Source of the DNA: Clostridiales bacterium
Lineage (GTDB): Bacteria; Bacillota; Clostridia; Oscillospirales; Acutalibacteraceae
Direction: 5' to 3'
Assembly (NCBI GenBank): GCA_012522615.1
Contig: JAAYKB010000138.1
Location: 1 to 7,870, forward strand
Length of the DNA: 7,870 nt
In this document: piece by piece, positions 1 to 6,563 of the stretch
Layout of the letters: each line of letters starts with the position of its first letter
How positions within the stretch are numbered: position 1 is the first letter of the stretch
Translations under genes and position numbers: made by a program
Notes under the pieces: generated by a model
Database searches by the model: none
Seen by the model: only the letters and a program-made list of their open reading frames with translations
Told to the model about the DNA's origin: nothing

Positions 1-150
1 GAGGATTACTGGCCCGCCGTCGGCGAGCCGTTTATCGCGTCCGCGAGGGAGGTTGTTCTGGGGATTAAAAAACCCCAGGCCATCAGGCTGGAGTTTGCTG
101 ATTTCGATGTCCTATACACAAAGGATCTGCTTAGCTTTTCGAGATATTAA
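1..150 (+). CDS. C-terminal fragment of an unidentified protein
   Basis: Frame 1 is open from the window edge to a TAA at 148-150, giving 49 residues that begin EDYWPAVGEPF and end LLSFSRY. The reading frame uses codons like those of its neighbours and stops 15 bases before a strong hairpin terminator, which supports it as the genuine 3' end of a gene starting outside the window. The fragment is of mixed composition, with no membrane segment, cysteine motif or repeat. I do not recognise the family. It is convergent with pilT, so nothing ties it to the pilus genes beyond location. Confidence 0.6.
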   Translation, partial: EDYWPAVGEPFIASAREVVLGIKKPQAIRLEFADFDVLYTKDLLSFSRY

Positions 151-165
151 GCATTTAAAATATGT

Positions 166-194
166 CAGGGCTTCCGGGGTTTCCGGAAGCCCTG
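166..194. terminator. Bidirectional intrinsic terminator between convergent genes
   Basis: A perfect 12-bp stem (CAGGGCTTCCGG paired with CCGGAAGCCCTG) closes a 5-base loop, GGTTT. On the plus strand it is followed by T-rich DNA (TTGTTTATTATG), and on the minus strand by ACATATTTTAAA. It lies between the end of the partial left gene (150) and the end of pilT (212), so it can stop transcription from both sides. The minus-strand U tract is weaker than the plus-strand one. Confidence 0.85.
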
Positions 195-211
195 TTGTTT
201 ATTATGTATTC

Positions 212-1273
212 CTAAACCAAATAACGCTTGAGCATTTCGGCGTCGGTGCAATGCAGGCTGGCGTCCTGCAGGGTAATCTTATGGTTTTTGACCAGCTGCG
301 CCAGCGAATAATCCATTGTCAGCATGCCCTGGGCAAACGCCGTCTGCATCATTGAGGGAATCTGCTGGGTTTTGCCCTCGCGGATGACATTTCTTATAGC
401 GTCGGTAAACAGCAGGATTTCCAGCGCCGCAATCCGTCCATGGCCGTCCATGGTTCGCATAAGCTGCTGGGATATGACCCCCTGCAGAACGCCCGCAAGC
501 TGAACCTTAATCTGCTGCTGCTGGCCGCTCGGGAACATATCGATAATTCTGTCGACCGTCTGGGCGGCGTTTACGGTATGCAGGGTCGACAGGACAAGGT
601 GTCCTGTCTCGGCGGCAGATATGGCAATCGAGATGGTTTCAAGATCGCGCATCTCCCCTACCAGCAGAACGTCGGGGTCCTCGCGAAGAGAGGCGCGCAG
701 GGCGGATGAAAAGCTGTGGCTGTCATCCCCGATTTCACGCTGGTTTACAATACAGCGGTTATGTCTGTGAAGATATTCGATAGGGTCTTCAAGCGTAAGT
801 ATATGGCCTCTGCGGTTATTGTTTATATAGTCAATCATGGACGCCAGCGTGGTGGATTTGCCGCTTCCCGTCGGGCCTGTTACCAATATCAGACCCCTCG
901 GCTTTAGCGCCAGCTCCTTGAAAACCGGCGGCAGACCCAGCTCGTCAATCGTGGGCACCCTGCTGGAGAGGACACGCAGGACAACAGAAACCGAACCGCG
1001 CTGTATAAATACATTCACACGGAAGCGGCCCACCGCGGGGATGGAATACGAAAAGTCCACCTCGCCTTTTTGCTCCAGCCTTTTCATATGCTCCTGATTC
1101 ATAAGGGAATAGCCGAGCACCTTTGTGTCTTCGCTGTTCAGTCTGTCATACCCCTCTAAAGGAGTAAGCTGTCCGTCAACCCTGACCATAGGCGGAACGC
1201 CCACCGTGATGTGGATGTCCGAGCACTTTTTTTCCACCGCCTGGTTCAGAATCATGTCCATCGAGTTTGACAT
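212..1273 (-). CDS. pilT: Type IV pilus retraction ATPase PilT
   Basis: PilT is a cytoplasmic hexameric ATPase that drives pilus disassembly and retraction (twitching motility, DNA uptake). The 353-residue protein has the family's usual length. Visible motifs: N-terminal PAS-like part with SDIHITVG; Walker A GPTGSGKS at 133-140; Asp box TLEDPIEY around 160-167; Walker B DPDVLLVGEMRD around 199-210; His box HLVLSTLHT around 225-233; and AIRNVIRE around 292-299, a close match to the AIRNLIRE motif that marks PilT and separates it from PilB. The open frame extends to a TTG at 1282, but an AAAGGAG site directly abuts that TTG and lies 9 bases before the ATG at 1271-1273, so I chose the ATG. It follows pilB after 40 bp, in one operon, and ends at the 166-194 terminator. 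Confidence 0.95.
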   Translation of the reverse strand: MSNSMDMILNQAVEKKCSDIHITVGVPPMVRVDGQLTPLEGYDRLNSEDTKVLGYSLMNQEHMKRLEQKGEVDFSYSIPAVGRFRVNVFIQRGSVSVVLRVLSSRVPTIDELGLPPVFKELALKPRGLILVTGPTGSGKSTTLASMIDYINNNRRGHILTLEDPIEYLHRHNRCIVNQREIGDDSHSFSSALRASLREDPDVLLVGEMRDLETISIAISAAETGHLVLSTLHTVNAAQTVDRIIDMFPSGQQQQIKVQLAGVLQGVISQQLMRTMDGHGRIAALEILLFTDAIRNVIREGKTQQIPSMMQTAFAQGMLTMDYSLAQLVKNHKITLQDASLHCTDAEMLKRYLV

Positions 1274-1313
1274 CTGGTTCAACTCCTTTGTTTTGTTGTC
1301 CCTGCTTTATGGT

Positions 1314-3005
1314 TCATTCGCTTGTATAGGTCACCTTAATCAATTCCTCAATGGTGGTTACACCGTCGAGCACAAGCTCGGTGCAGTTATCCCTGAGGGT
1401 GGCGGTTCCGTGTTCCGCCGCCAGATTGCGCAGCTCTTCGGTGGTTCCCTGCCTGTCGATTAGCTGGCGTATTTCCTTGTCTACCACAAGAACCTCGTGG
1501 ATGGCGATCCGCCCCTTATAGCCCGTGTCGTTGCAGTGCGGGCAGCCCTTCCCCTCATATATCCGGGCGGGCTCGCTCAGCTTGAGCAGCTTCATTTCCA
1601 TGGGGTCGGTGGTTTTCTCCTGCTTGCACTTTTCGCAAATCCTGCGCACCAGCCTCTGGGATATGACCCCGACCAGAGAGGCGGCGACAAGAAAGGGCTC
1701 GATTCCCATGTCGATAAGCCGCGTTACGGTGGAGGCGGAATCGTTTGTGTGGATTGTTGACAAAACAAGGTGTCCGGTTATCGACGCCCTGACGGCGATT
1801 TCCGCCGTTTCGGCGTCGCGTATCTCGCCTATCATAATGACGTCGGGGTCCTGCCTCAGGATGGCGCGAAGCCCGCTCGCAAAGCTAAGCCCCGCCTTGG
1901 GGTTGACCTGTACCTGATTGACGCCCGACATATAGTATTCGACCGGGTCCTCAACCGTTATGATGTTGATTCCGGGTTTGTTAATCTCCTTCAGGACGGT
2001 GTATAAGGTGGTGGATTTGCCGCTTCCCGTCGGGCCGGATACAAGGATGATGCCGTTGGGATTCTTGAGAATCTCGTCAAAAAGCCCGGAATTTCTCTCG
2101 TTGAAGCCGAGCTTTTTCCTGTCCAGCGCCACCCCTCTCCCGCCGAGGATACGGATAACAATCTTTTCGCCGTTCACCGTCGGAAGCACCGAAAGCCGCA
2201 GGTCGACAGGCATCCCGTTAAACGTGGTCTGGATGCGTCCGTCCTGCGGAATCCTTTTTTCGGCGATATCCATGTCGCCCATTATCTTCAGGCGGGTCAC
2301 AACCGCGGCGTGGGCAGATTTTGTAATGCTAAGCTGCTCAAAAAGCTCGCCGTCAATCCTGAAGCGTATGCGGACGGTGTTTTCCATAGGCTCGATATGG
2401 ACGTCGCTTGCGCGGGAGTTTATCGCGTGGTTTATTATCAGGTTGACAAGCCGCACGACCGGCGCGTTGTCTACATTCTCGTTGATATTCTCGCTTAGCT
2501 CTTCAACCTCGTCTATTGTATATTCCTTGTTTAAATCCTCGACCGCCTCGGTGGTCTGGGTCCTCTCGTACAGCCTGACAATCGCGCTTCTTATCTCTGA
2601 AGCCGTCGCAAGCACCATCTTGACGTCCATCCTGCTCTCCAGCTTGACATCGTCGATGGCGCGGAAGTTCATCGGGTCGCTGGTCGCGACGGTAAGCTGC
2701 CCGCCCTCTTTGGCAATCACGACAATGGTGTATTTCCTTGCGGTCTCGTCGCTGATATACTGGGACATTTCGGGCGGGATATCGATTGCCGACAGGTCGT
2801 AAAACGGTATTTTATACCGGTATTCGAGGGCCTTCATCAGCTGCTTTTCCGAAATATAGCCCAGCGAAAGCAAGACATCTCCCAAAGGCTTTCCGCCCAT
2901 GCTCTCCTGGACTTTCAGCGCCTCGTCAAGCTGCTCTTTTGTAATTACGTTTATACCAACCAAAAGCTCCCCCAGAGGAGCGGTATTCGACGGCAAGCAC
3001 ATCAC
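1314..3005 (-). CDS. pilB: Type IV pilus assembly (extension) ATPase PilB
   Basis: PilB (GspE/PulE family) powers pilin polymerisation at the inner face of the membrane. The 563-residue protein has full family length. Order of domains: an N-terminal MshEN-like repeat (about 10-63, two LGxxL...L..AL units); a linker rich in Glu/Asn (about 150-178); the N2 domain with SRASDVHIEP (about 197-206); Walker A GPTGSGKS at 324-331; Asp box TVEDPVEY near 350-357; Walker B DPDVIMIGEIRD at 386-397; His box GHLVLSTIHT at 411-420; and a zinc-type tetracysteine motif C457/C460 and C488/C491, typical of PilB and GspE and absent from PilT. The start is GTG at 3005, 11 bases after AGGAAG; the ATG at 3000-3002 is the next codon and equally possible. 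It is the first gene of the pilB-pilT operon and divergent from pilD. Confidence 0.95.
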   Translation of the reverse strand: MMCLPSNTAPLGELLVGINVITKEQLDEALKVQESMGGKPLGDVLLSLGYISEKQLMKALEYRYKIPFYDLSAIDIPPEMSQYISDETARKYTIVVIAKEGGQLTVATSDPMNFRAIDDVKLESRMDVKMVLATASEIRSAIVRLYERTQTTEAVEDLNKEYTIDEVEELSENINENVDNAPVVRLVNLIINHAINSRASDVHIEPMENTVRIRFRIDGELFEQLSITKSAHAAVVTRLKIMGDMDIAEKRIPQDGRIQTTFNGMPVDLRLSVLPTVNGEKIVIRILGGRGVALDRKKLGFNERNSGLFDEILKNPNGIILVSGPTGSGKSTTLYTVLKEINKPGINIITVEDPVEYYMSGVNQVQVNPKAGLSFASGLRAILRQDPDVIMIGEIRDAETAEIAVRASITGHLVLSTIHTNDSASTVTRLIDMGIEPFLVAASLVGVISQRLVRRICEKCKQEKTTDPMEMKLLKLSEPARIYEGKGCPHCNDTGYKGRIAIHEVLVVDKEIRQLIDRQGTTEELRNLAAEHGTATLRDNCTELVLDGVTTIEELIKVTYTSE

Positions 3006-3030
3006 CCCGCAAATTACTTCCTGCTTTTAC

Positions 3031-3059
3031 ATATTACCACAATCCTTTGTCATTCACAA
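3031..3059 (-). promoter_or_regulatory. Predicted promoter of pilB-pilT
   Basis: On the minus strand, TTGTGA (complement of 3054-3059) is separated by exactly 17 bases from TAATAT (complement of 3031-3036), and TGG directly precedes the -10, giving an extended -10 element. The predicted start near 3024 leaves a leader of about 19 bases containing the AGGAAG ribosome binding site. Geometry is that of a housekeeping sigma-A promoter; it has not been tested. Confidence 0.6.
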
Positions 3060-3103
3060 GTAAATAATGGTGAGTTTCAACATTATTCTGTTTGCGGTGG
3101 GGG

Positions 3104-3109
3104 TATAAT
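3104..3109 (+). promoter_or_regulatory. Candidate -10 box for pilD
   Basis: A perfect TATAAT lies 51 bases before the pilD ATG on the plus strand. No convincing -35 is present at 16-18 bp; the 17-bp position reads CATTAT. The promoter may be weak or need an activator. The pilB promoter on the other strand lies 45 bp or more away, so the two need not clash. Confidence 0.4.
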
Positions 3110-3160
3110 CTGTGCTAATATATCATTGTGTAATAACTCATAAGGCGGGATGATATATAA

Positions 3161-3913
3161 ATGGAGATTTTCATGCGGATTTACGCCGTTCTGGTCGGTC
3201 TTGTCATCGGGAGTTTTTTAAATGTGCTGGTATATCGCATCCCGCAAAAGCTGTCGTCGGTAAAGGGCACGTCCTTCTGCCCGCAATGCGGACACAGGCT
3301 TAAATGGTATGATTTGTTCCCTATGCTAAGCTATCTGTTTCTTTTGGGCAGATGCCGGTACTGCGGGGCGCGTATCAGTCCGCGTTATCCCGCCGTCGAG
3401 GGGCTGAACGCCCTGTGTTATTATCTAATCTATATACAAAACGGTCTGCGGCCCTCGTCGCTTATATACGCCGTCGTCTGCTCATGCCTGATCGTCCTCG
3501 CGCTGATTGATTACGACCACAAGATCATACCCGACAGGTTTCATATCATAATCGGCATAAGCGCGGTTGCGCTGGGCTTTATAACCCGCGAGGTCACGTG
3601 GCTCGAACGGGTGATAGGGTTCTTTGCGATAAGCCTTCCCATGCTGGTTCTGGCGCTGGTTACCGGCGGTATCGGCGAGGGGGACGTCAAGCTGTTCGCG
3701 GTATGCGGACTTTTGCTCGGGTGGAAGCTGATACTGCTGACCATGCTGCTGTCGTCCGTGCTTGCGGCGGTTTACGGAATCGCGCTAATGGCAATAAAAA
3801 AGGCAAAGGGTAAAACAGAGATACCCTTTGGCCCTTTTATCGCCTTCTCGGTAATAATATGCCTGCTTGCCGGAGAGCGAATCATAAATTTTTATCTGTC
3901 ATTGCTGGGTTAA
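3161..3913 (+). CDS. pilD: Type IV prepilin peptidase / N-methyltransferase PilD
   Basis: PilD is a polytopic membrane aspartyl protease that cleaves the type III signal of prepilins and usually N-methylates the new terminus. The 250-residue protein shows the standard layout: first membrane helix ending in GSFLNVLVYRIP (17-28); a cytoplasmic loop with two CxxC pairs (C40/C43 and C65/C68), typical of bifunctional enzymes; LIDYDHKIIPD (about 115-125), holding the first catalytic Asp (D117); and GEGDVKL with the second (D175). Several hydrophobic helices follow. The start is uncertain: the ATG at 3161 is preceded only by a loose AAGGCGGGA site, while the ATG at 3173 has GGAG 6 bases upstream and would give 246 residues. 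It is divergent from pilB, which fits a shared pilus role. Confidence 0.93.
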   Translation: MEIFMRIYAVLVGLVIGSFLNVLVYRIPQKLSSVKGTSFCPQCGHRLKWYDLFPMLSYLFLLGRCRYCGARISPRYPAVEGLNALCYYLIYIQNGLRPSSLIYAVVCSCLIVLALIDYDHKIIPDRFHIIIGISAVALGFITREVTWLERVIGFFAISLPMLVLALVTGGIGEGDVKLFAVCGLLLGWKLILLTMLLSSVLAAVYGIALMAIKKAKGKTEIPFGPFIAFSVIICLLAGERIINFYLSLLG

Positions 3914-3923
3914 CGCGCCCGGG

Positions 3924-5651
3924 CTATACCCCGAGCAGCTTTCTCGCCGCGGCGGTAAGCTCCTCCGCCATATTAGCGGCGGCAGCGGCGTCGGTTCCGG
4001 TGGATGTGATATAAGCCTTGATTTTGGGTTCGGTGCCCGACGGACGGACGATAAGTCCGTTGCCGCCCTCAAGACCGAAGGACAACACGTTTGATTTGGG
4101 CAGGTCGATGTTCGACGTGCTGCCGCTTTTTATATCCACGGCTACCGAGTTGAGGTAGTCGGCGAAGCGCACGACACGCAGTCCCGCTATCCTGTCGGGG
4201 AGGTTTTCGCGCAGACCCGACATCAGGCTTTTCATGGTTTCCATGCCCTGCGCGCCCTCGAATTCGGCGTTAATCATGGAGTGCTGATAGACGCCGTATT
4301 CCTCGTACAGAGAGTTCATCACGTCAATCAGGGTTTTGCCCCGGGCTTTGTAGTATGCCGCCATCTCGCATATCAGCATGGAGGCCACAACCCCGTCCTT
4401 GTCCCTTACATACGTGCCGGACAGGTATCCGTAGCTTTCCTCAAAGCCGAAGACATAGCGCTCCTGCTCGCCCTTTTTCTCGAGCAGGGTAATCTGCTCG
4501 CCGATATATTTGAATCCGGTCAGAACATCCAGAACCTCGCAGCCGTATTTTTCGGCAATGCGGTTGACCAGATTTGAGGTCACGATTGTCTTGACGACCA
4601 CCGGATTTTTGGGCAGGGTTCCGGCGGCCTTTTTGCAGGACAGGATATAGTCGAGAAGCAGACAGCCGACCTCGTTGCCCGACATGAGGCGGTAGTCGCC
4701 GTCCGAGGCAACCGCAATACCGACGCGGTCGCAGTCGGGGTCGGTCGCCAGCAGGATATCGGGCTTGACCGTTTTTGCCAGATTAATAGCATATTCAAAC
4801 GCCTGTCGAATCTCGGGGTTGGGATAGGGGGCGGTCGGGAAATTGCCGTCCGGCAGCTCCTGTTCGGGAACTATCGAAACGTCCTTGACCCCGATTTTGC
4901 GCAGAATCTCGCGCACCGGCTTGTTCCCCGTGCCGTTAAGCGGGGTGTACACAACCTTCAGGGGGGTCTTTTCGCATATGCCCGGGTTCACCTGCTGGTC
5001 GGCAACCCGGTCAAGAAATTCTTCGACCAGCGAGGGCGGGTTTTCCGAAATCAGTCCGGATTCGACCGCCTTATTGTAATCGGCCTTTTTAACCCCGCCG
5101 AAGATGTCCACCTTACGGATATATTCGGTGACGGCCGAGGCGTCGTTGTCGGTCATCTGGCAGCCGTCGGGGCCGTAGCATTTGTAGCCGTTATATTTTG
5201 AGGGGTTGTGGCTGGCGGTAATCATAATTCCCGCCTGACATCCGAGGCGGCGCACCGCGAAGGACAGCACCGGCGTGGGGTTCAGCTCGGAGAAGATATG
5301 CACCTTTATTCCGTTTCCGGCAAGAACCCTTGCCGCCTCTCTGGCGAACAGGCCGGATTTTATGCGCGAATCAAACGAAACGGCGACCGAAGAGGTTTTG
5401 TAATTTGTGTTCAGATAATCCGCCAAGCCCTGGGTCGCCTTGCGTACGGTATATATATTCATCCGGTTTTCTCCGGCGCCTATCACTCCGCGCAGTCCGC
5501 CAGTGCCGAATTCAAGCTCGCGGTAAAACCGGTCGTAAATCTCATCCTCGTTGCCCTCGATAGCTTTAAGCTCGTCGGTCAGGTCGGAATCCTCCCCTGC
5601 ATTCTCGAGCCATAATGAGTACTTGCGTGAAATGTTGCCGTCCAACACCAT
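3924..5651 (-). CDS. Alpha-phosphoglucomutase / phosphomannomutase
   Basis: This cytoplasmic alpha-D-phosphohexomutase interconverts glucose-1-phosphate and glucose-6-phosphate (or the mannose equivalents), feeding UDP-glucose, polysaccharide and glycogen synthesis. The 575-residue length fits the PgcA/PGM-2-like subgroup common in Firmicutes. Motifs in order: FGTGGLRG (48-55); phosphoserine loop TASHNP with the catalytic Ser at 147; Mg-binding DPDCDR (304-309); sugar-binding GFEES (402-406); phosphate-binding RPSGTEPKIK (536-545). The open frame runs on to a GTG at 5726, but AAAGGTGG lies 5 bases before the ATG at 5649-5651, and that start gives the normal N-terminus. It ends 10 bp from the convergent pilD. 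Glucose versus mannose preference cannot be read from sequence, so no symbol is given. Confidence 0.93.
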   Translation of the reverse strand: MVLDGNISRKYSLWLENAGEDSDLTDELKAIEGNEDEIYDRFYRELEFGTGGLRGVIGAGENRMNIYTVRKATQGLADYLNTNYKTSSVAVSFDSRIKSGLFAREAARVLAGNGIKVHIFSELNPTPVLSFAVRRLGCQAGIMITASHNPSKYNGYKCYGPDGCQMTDNDASAVTEYIRKVDIFGGVKKADYNKAVESGLISENPPSLVEEFLDRVADQQVNPGICEKTPLKVVYTPLNGTGNKPVREILRKIGVKDVSIVPEQELPDGNFPTAPYPNPEIRQAFEYAINLAKTVKPDILLATDPDCDRVGIAVASDGDYRLMSGNEVGCLLLDYILSCKKAAGTLPKNPVVVKTIVTSNLVNRIAEKYGCEVLDVLTGFKYIGEQITLLEKKGEQERYVFGFEESYGYLSGTYVRDKDGVVASMLICEMAAYYKARGKTLIDVMNSLYEEYGVYQHSMINAEFEGAQGMETMKSLMSGLRENLPDRIAGLRVVRFADYLNSVAVDIKSGSTSNIDLPKSNVLSFGLEGGNGLIVRPSGTEPKIKAYITSTGTDAAAAANMAEELTAAARKLLGV

Positions 5652-5743
5652 GACAACCACCTTTCTCCCCTGTAAATCAAGCGGGATTTGTAATCTTCTG
5701 CATGCCTTGATGGATAATATACCCACGTCGGGGCAGCAAGGGT

Positions 5744-5773
5744 ATTATATCACCATACAATCGGTCAATGCAA
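5744..5773 (-). promoter_or_regulatory. Predicted promoter of the phosphoglucomutase gene
   Basis: On the minus strand, TTGCAT (complement of 5768-5773) is followed after 18 bases by a perfect TATAAT (complement of 5744-5749) with TGA immediately before it, an extended -10. The predicted start near 5737 gives a leader of about 86 bases. The leader contains short possible stems only (CCC-GACGT-GGG and AAATC-N6-GATTT), and no known riboswitch pattern was recognised. The promoter lies wholly inside the 133-bp gap after crp, where no crp terminator is visible, so read-through from crp is also possible. Confidence 0.6.
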
Positions 5774-5784
5774 GGTGGAATGCG

Positions 5785-6462
5785 TCAGTCGGCTATATAT
5801 TCATCCTTTTTGAGCCAGATTATTTTTCTCCCCTGATAATCAAGTATTCCCTCCCTTTTCATGTTTGAAAGCTCGCGGGTCATGGCGCTTCTGTCTATGC
5901 AAAGGTAATTCGCCAGTTCGGTGCGGTTGAACGGAAGCTCGAATGTGAACGAGGACTGCGCTTTTATCAGGTCGCTGAAGCAGGCGGTGAGCCGCCCTCT
6001 TATGGTTTTGTGGTTGAGATAAAACATCTTTTGGTTGAGCATCGAGTTCTTTCTCGCGATAATCCTTACCAGATTTAATACAAACCTTTGATGAAACTCG
6101 CACGAATTTTCACAGGTGTGTATACATTTGACATCAAGCATCAGCGCCTCGCCGTTTTCGGCGGCGACCGCCGAAACAGGAATGCTTTTGACATCCATGT
6201 AGGCGAAGGCCTCGCCGAACATGTCGCCCTCCTCAATCACGCCGACAAGCATGGAGTCGCCCCACGCGTTTTCCCTGACGATCTGCGCCCTGCCGCTTAT
6301 CAGTATGCTGACCTCCGGCTTGGACCAGCCCGCCATAAATATGAAATCTCCCTTTTTGAATTTTTTTCTTCTGGCCTTCATGCATTCAAGCATGCGGATG
6401 ACATCATCTTTTTCAATACAGTGAAAAAGCTCGTTATTAAGTATCGCATCATCAATTATCAT
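5785..6462 (-). CDS. Crp/Fnr-family transcriptional regulator
   Basis: The 225-residue protein has the Crp/Fnr layout: a cyclic-nucleotide-type beta-roll (about 12-115, with KKGDFIFMAG and EEGDMFGE), a long dimerisation helix (about 125-150), and a C-terminal winged helix-turn-helix (about 178-215). The phosphate-binding cassette lacks the Arg that binds the cAMP phosphate in CRP, so cAMP is an unlikely ligand. A C113-x3-C117-x3-C121 cluster follows the beta-roll; with C15, C27, C161 and C188 it could serve redox sensing or metal/heme/Fe-S binding (inference). The recognition helix reads DRSAMTRELSNMK, with Ser where CRP and FNR carry the base-reading Glu. The frame extends to 6510, but AGGGTG lies 6 bases before the ATG at 6460-6462. 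It is divergent from the ferredoxin-cupin pair, which it probably controls along with itself. Confidence 0.9.
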   Translation of the reverse strand: MIIDDAILNNELFHCIEKDDVIRMLECMKARRKKFKKGDFIFMAGWSKPEVSILISGRAQIVRENAWGDSMLVGVIEEGDMFGEAFAYMDVKSIPVSAVAAENGEALMLDVKCIHTCENSCEFHQRFVLNLVRIIARKNSMLNQKMFYLNHKTIRGRLTACFSDLIKAQSSFTFELPFNRTELANYLCIDRSAMTRELSNMKREGILDYQGRKIIWLKKDEYIAD

Positions 6463-6485
6463 TAATGTCACCCTGTTTTTATTGT

Positions 6486-6499
6486 GTTGCAGGTGCAAC
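6486..6499. promoter_or_regulatory. Perfect 14-bp palindrome, candidate Crp/Fnr operator
   Basis: GTTGCAGGTGCAAC is a perfect inverted repeat with 6-bp arms around GG. Read as GTTGC-N4-GCAAC it has the same span as FNR sites (TTGAT-N4-ATCAA) but different arm bases. It lies 24 bases upstream of the crp start codon. It would sit in the crp leader and over the -35 region of the ferredoxin promoter, centred about 36.5 bases before the predicted start. Binding by the adjacent regulator is inferred from location and geometry. Confidence 0.5.
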
Positions 6500-6512
6500 G
6501 GATTTGTCACTG

Positions 6513-6529
6513 ACAGTATAATATACTGT
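6513..6529. promoter_or_regulatory. Perfect 17-bp palindrome over both divergent -10 boxes
   Basis: ACAGTATAATATACTGT has 8-bp arms around a central A. The rightward -10 (TATAAT, 6517-6522) and the leftward -10 (TATACT, complement of 6515-6520) both lie inside it. The symmetry could reflect a second regulator's operator, or just the overlap of two opposed -10 boxes, but the matching ACAG/CTGT flanks extend beyond the boxes. Confidence 0.55.
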
Positions 6530-6544
6530 GGTTGTAAAAGTCAA
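6515..6544 (-). promoter_or_regulatory. Predicted promoter of crp
   Basis: On the minus strand, TTGACT (complement of 6539-6544) is followed after 18 bases by TATACT (complement of 6515-6520). Both hexamers match consensus at five of six positions. The predicted start near 6508 gives a leader of about 45 bases that includes the 6486-6499 palindrome, a position suited to negative autoregulation. Confidence 0.55.
6517..6522 (+). promoter_or_regulatory. Candidate -10 box of the ferredoxin-cupin operon
   Basis: A perfect TATAAT lies 41 bases before the ferredoxin-like ATG. The 17-bp -35 position reads TGCAAC, a poor match that falls inside the 6486-6499 palindrome. A good -10 with a poor -35 covered by an activator-type site is a pattern expected for activator-dependent promoters, though the predicted centre (-36.5) is closer than the usual -41.5. 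Confidence 0.5.
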
Positions 6545-6563
6545 GAAAGGTTGGGTGATATAT

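Noticed and set aside
1274..1282. TTG at 1280-1282 as the pilT start
   Set aside because: The AAAGGAG site touches this codon with no spacing, whereas the ATG three codons later has a 9-base gap.
1960..2802. Long rightward open frame (280 codons) opposite pilB
   Set aside because: It lies wholly antisense to pilB, which has all ATPase motifs. The translation is Ser/Ile/Leu-rich low-quality sequence and has no ribosome binding site, which is typical of a shadow frame.
3060..3160. c-di-GMP or other riboswitch before pilD
   Set aside because: The predicted leader is only about 45 bases, and I see no conserved aptamer core or terminator hairpin.
5652..5726. GTG at 5726 as the phosphoglucomutase start
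   Set aside because: It would add 25 residues unlike the family N-terminus, and a good AAAGGTGG site precedes the internal ATG. The extension is the 5' leader.
5652..5743. Regulatory RNA in the phosphoglucomutase leader
   Set aside because: The leader is about 86 bases with only short weak stems, and no terminator or anti-terminator pair could be drawn.
6463..6510. GTG at 6510 as the crp start
   Set aside because: It would run through the 14-bp palindrome and lies at the predicted transcription start. AGGGTG 6 bases before the ATG at 6462 fits better.
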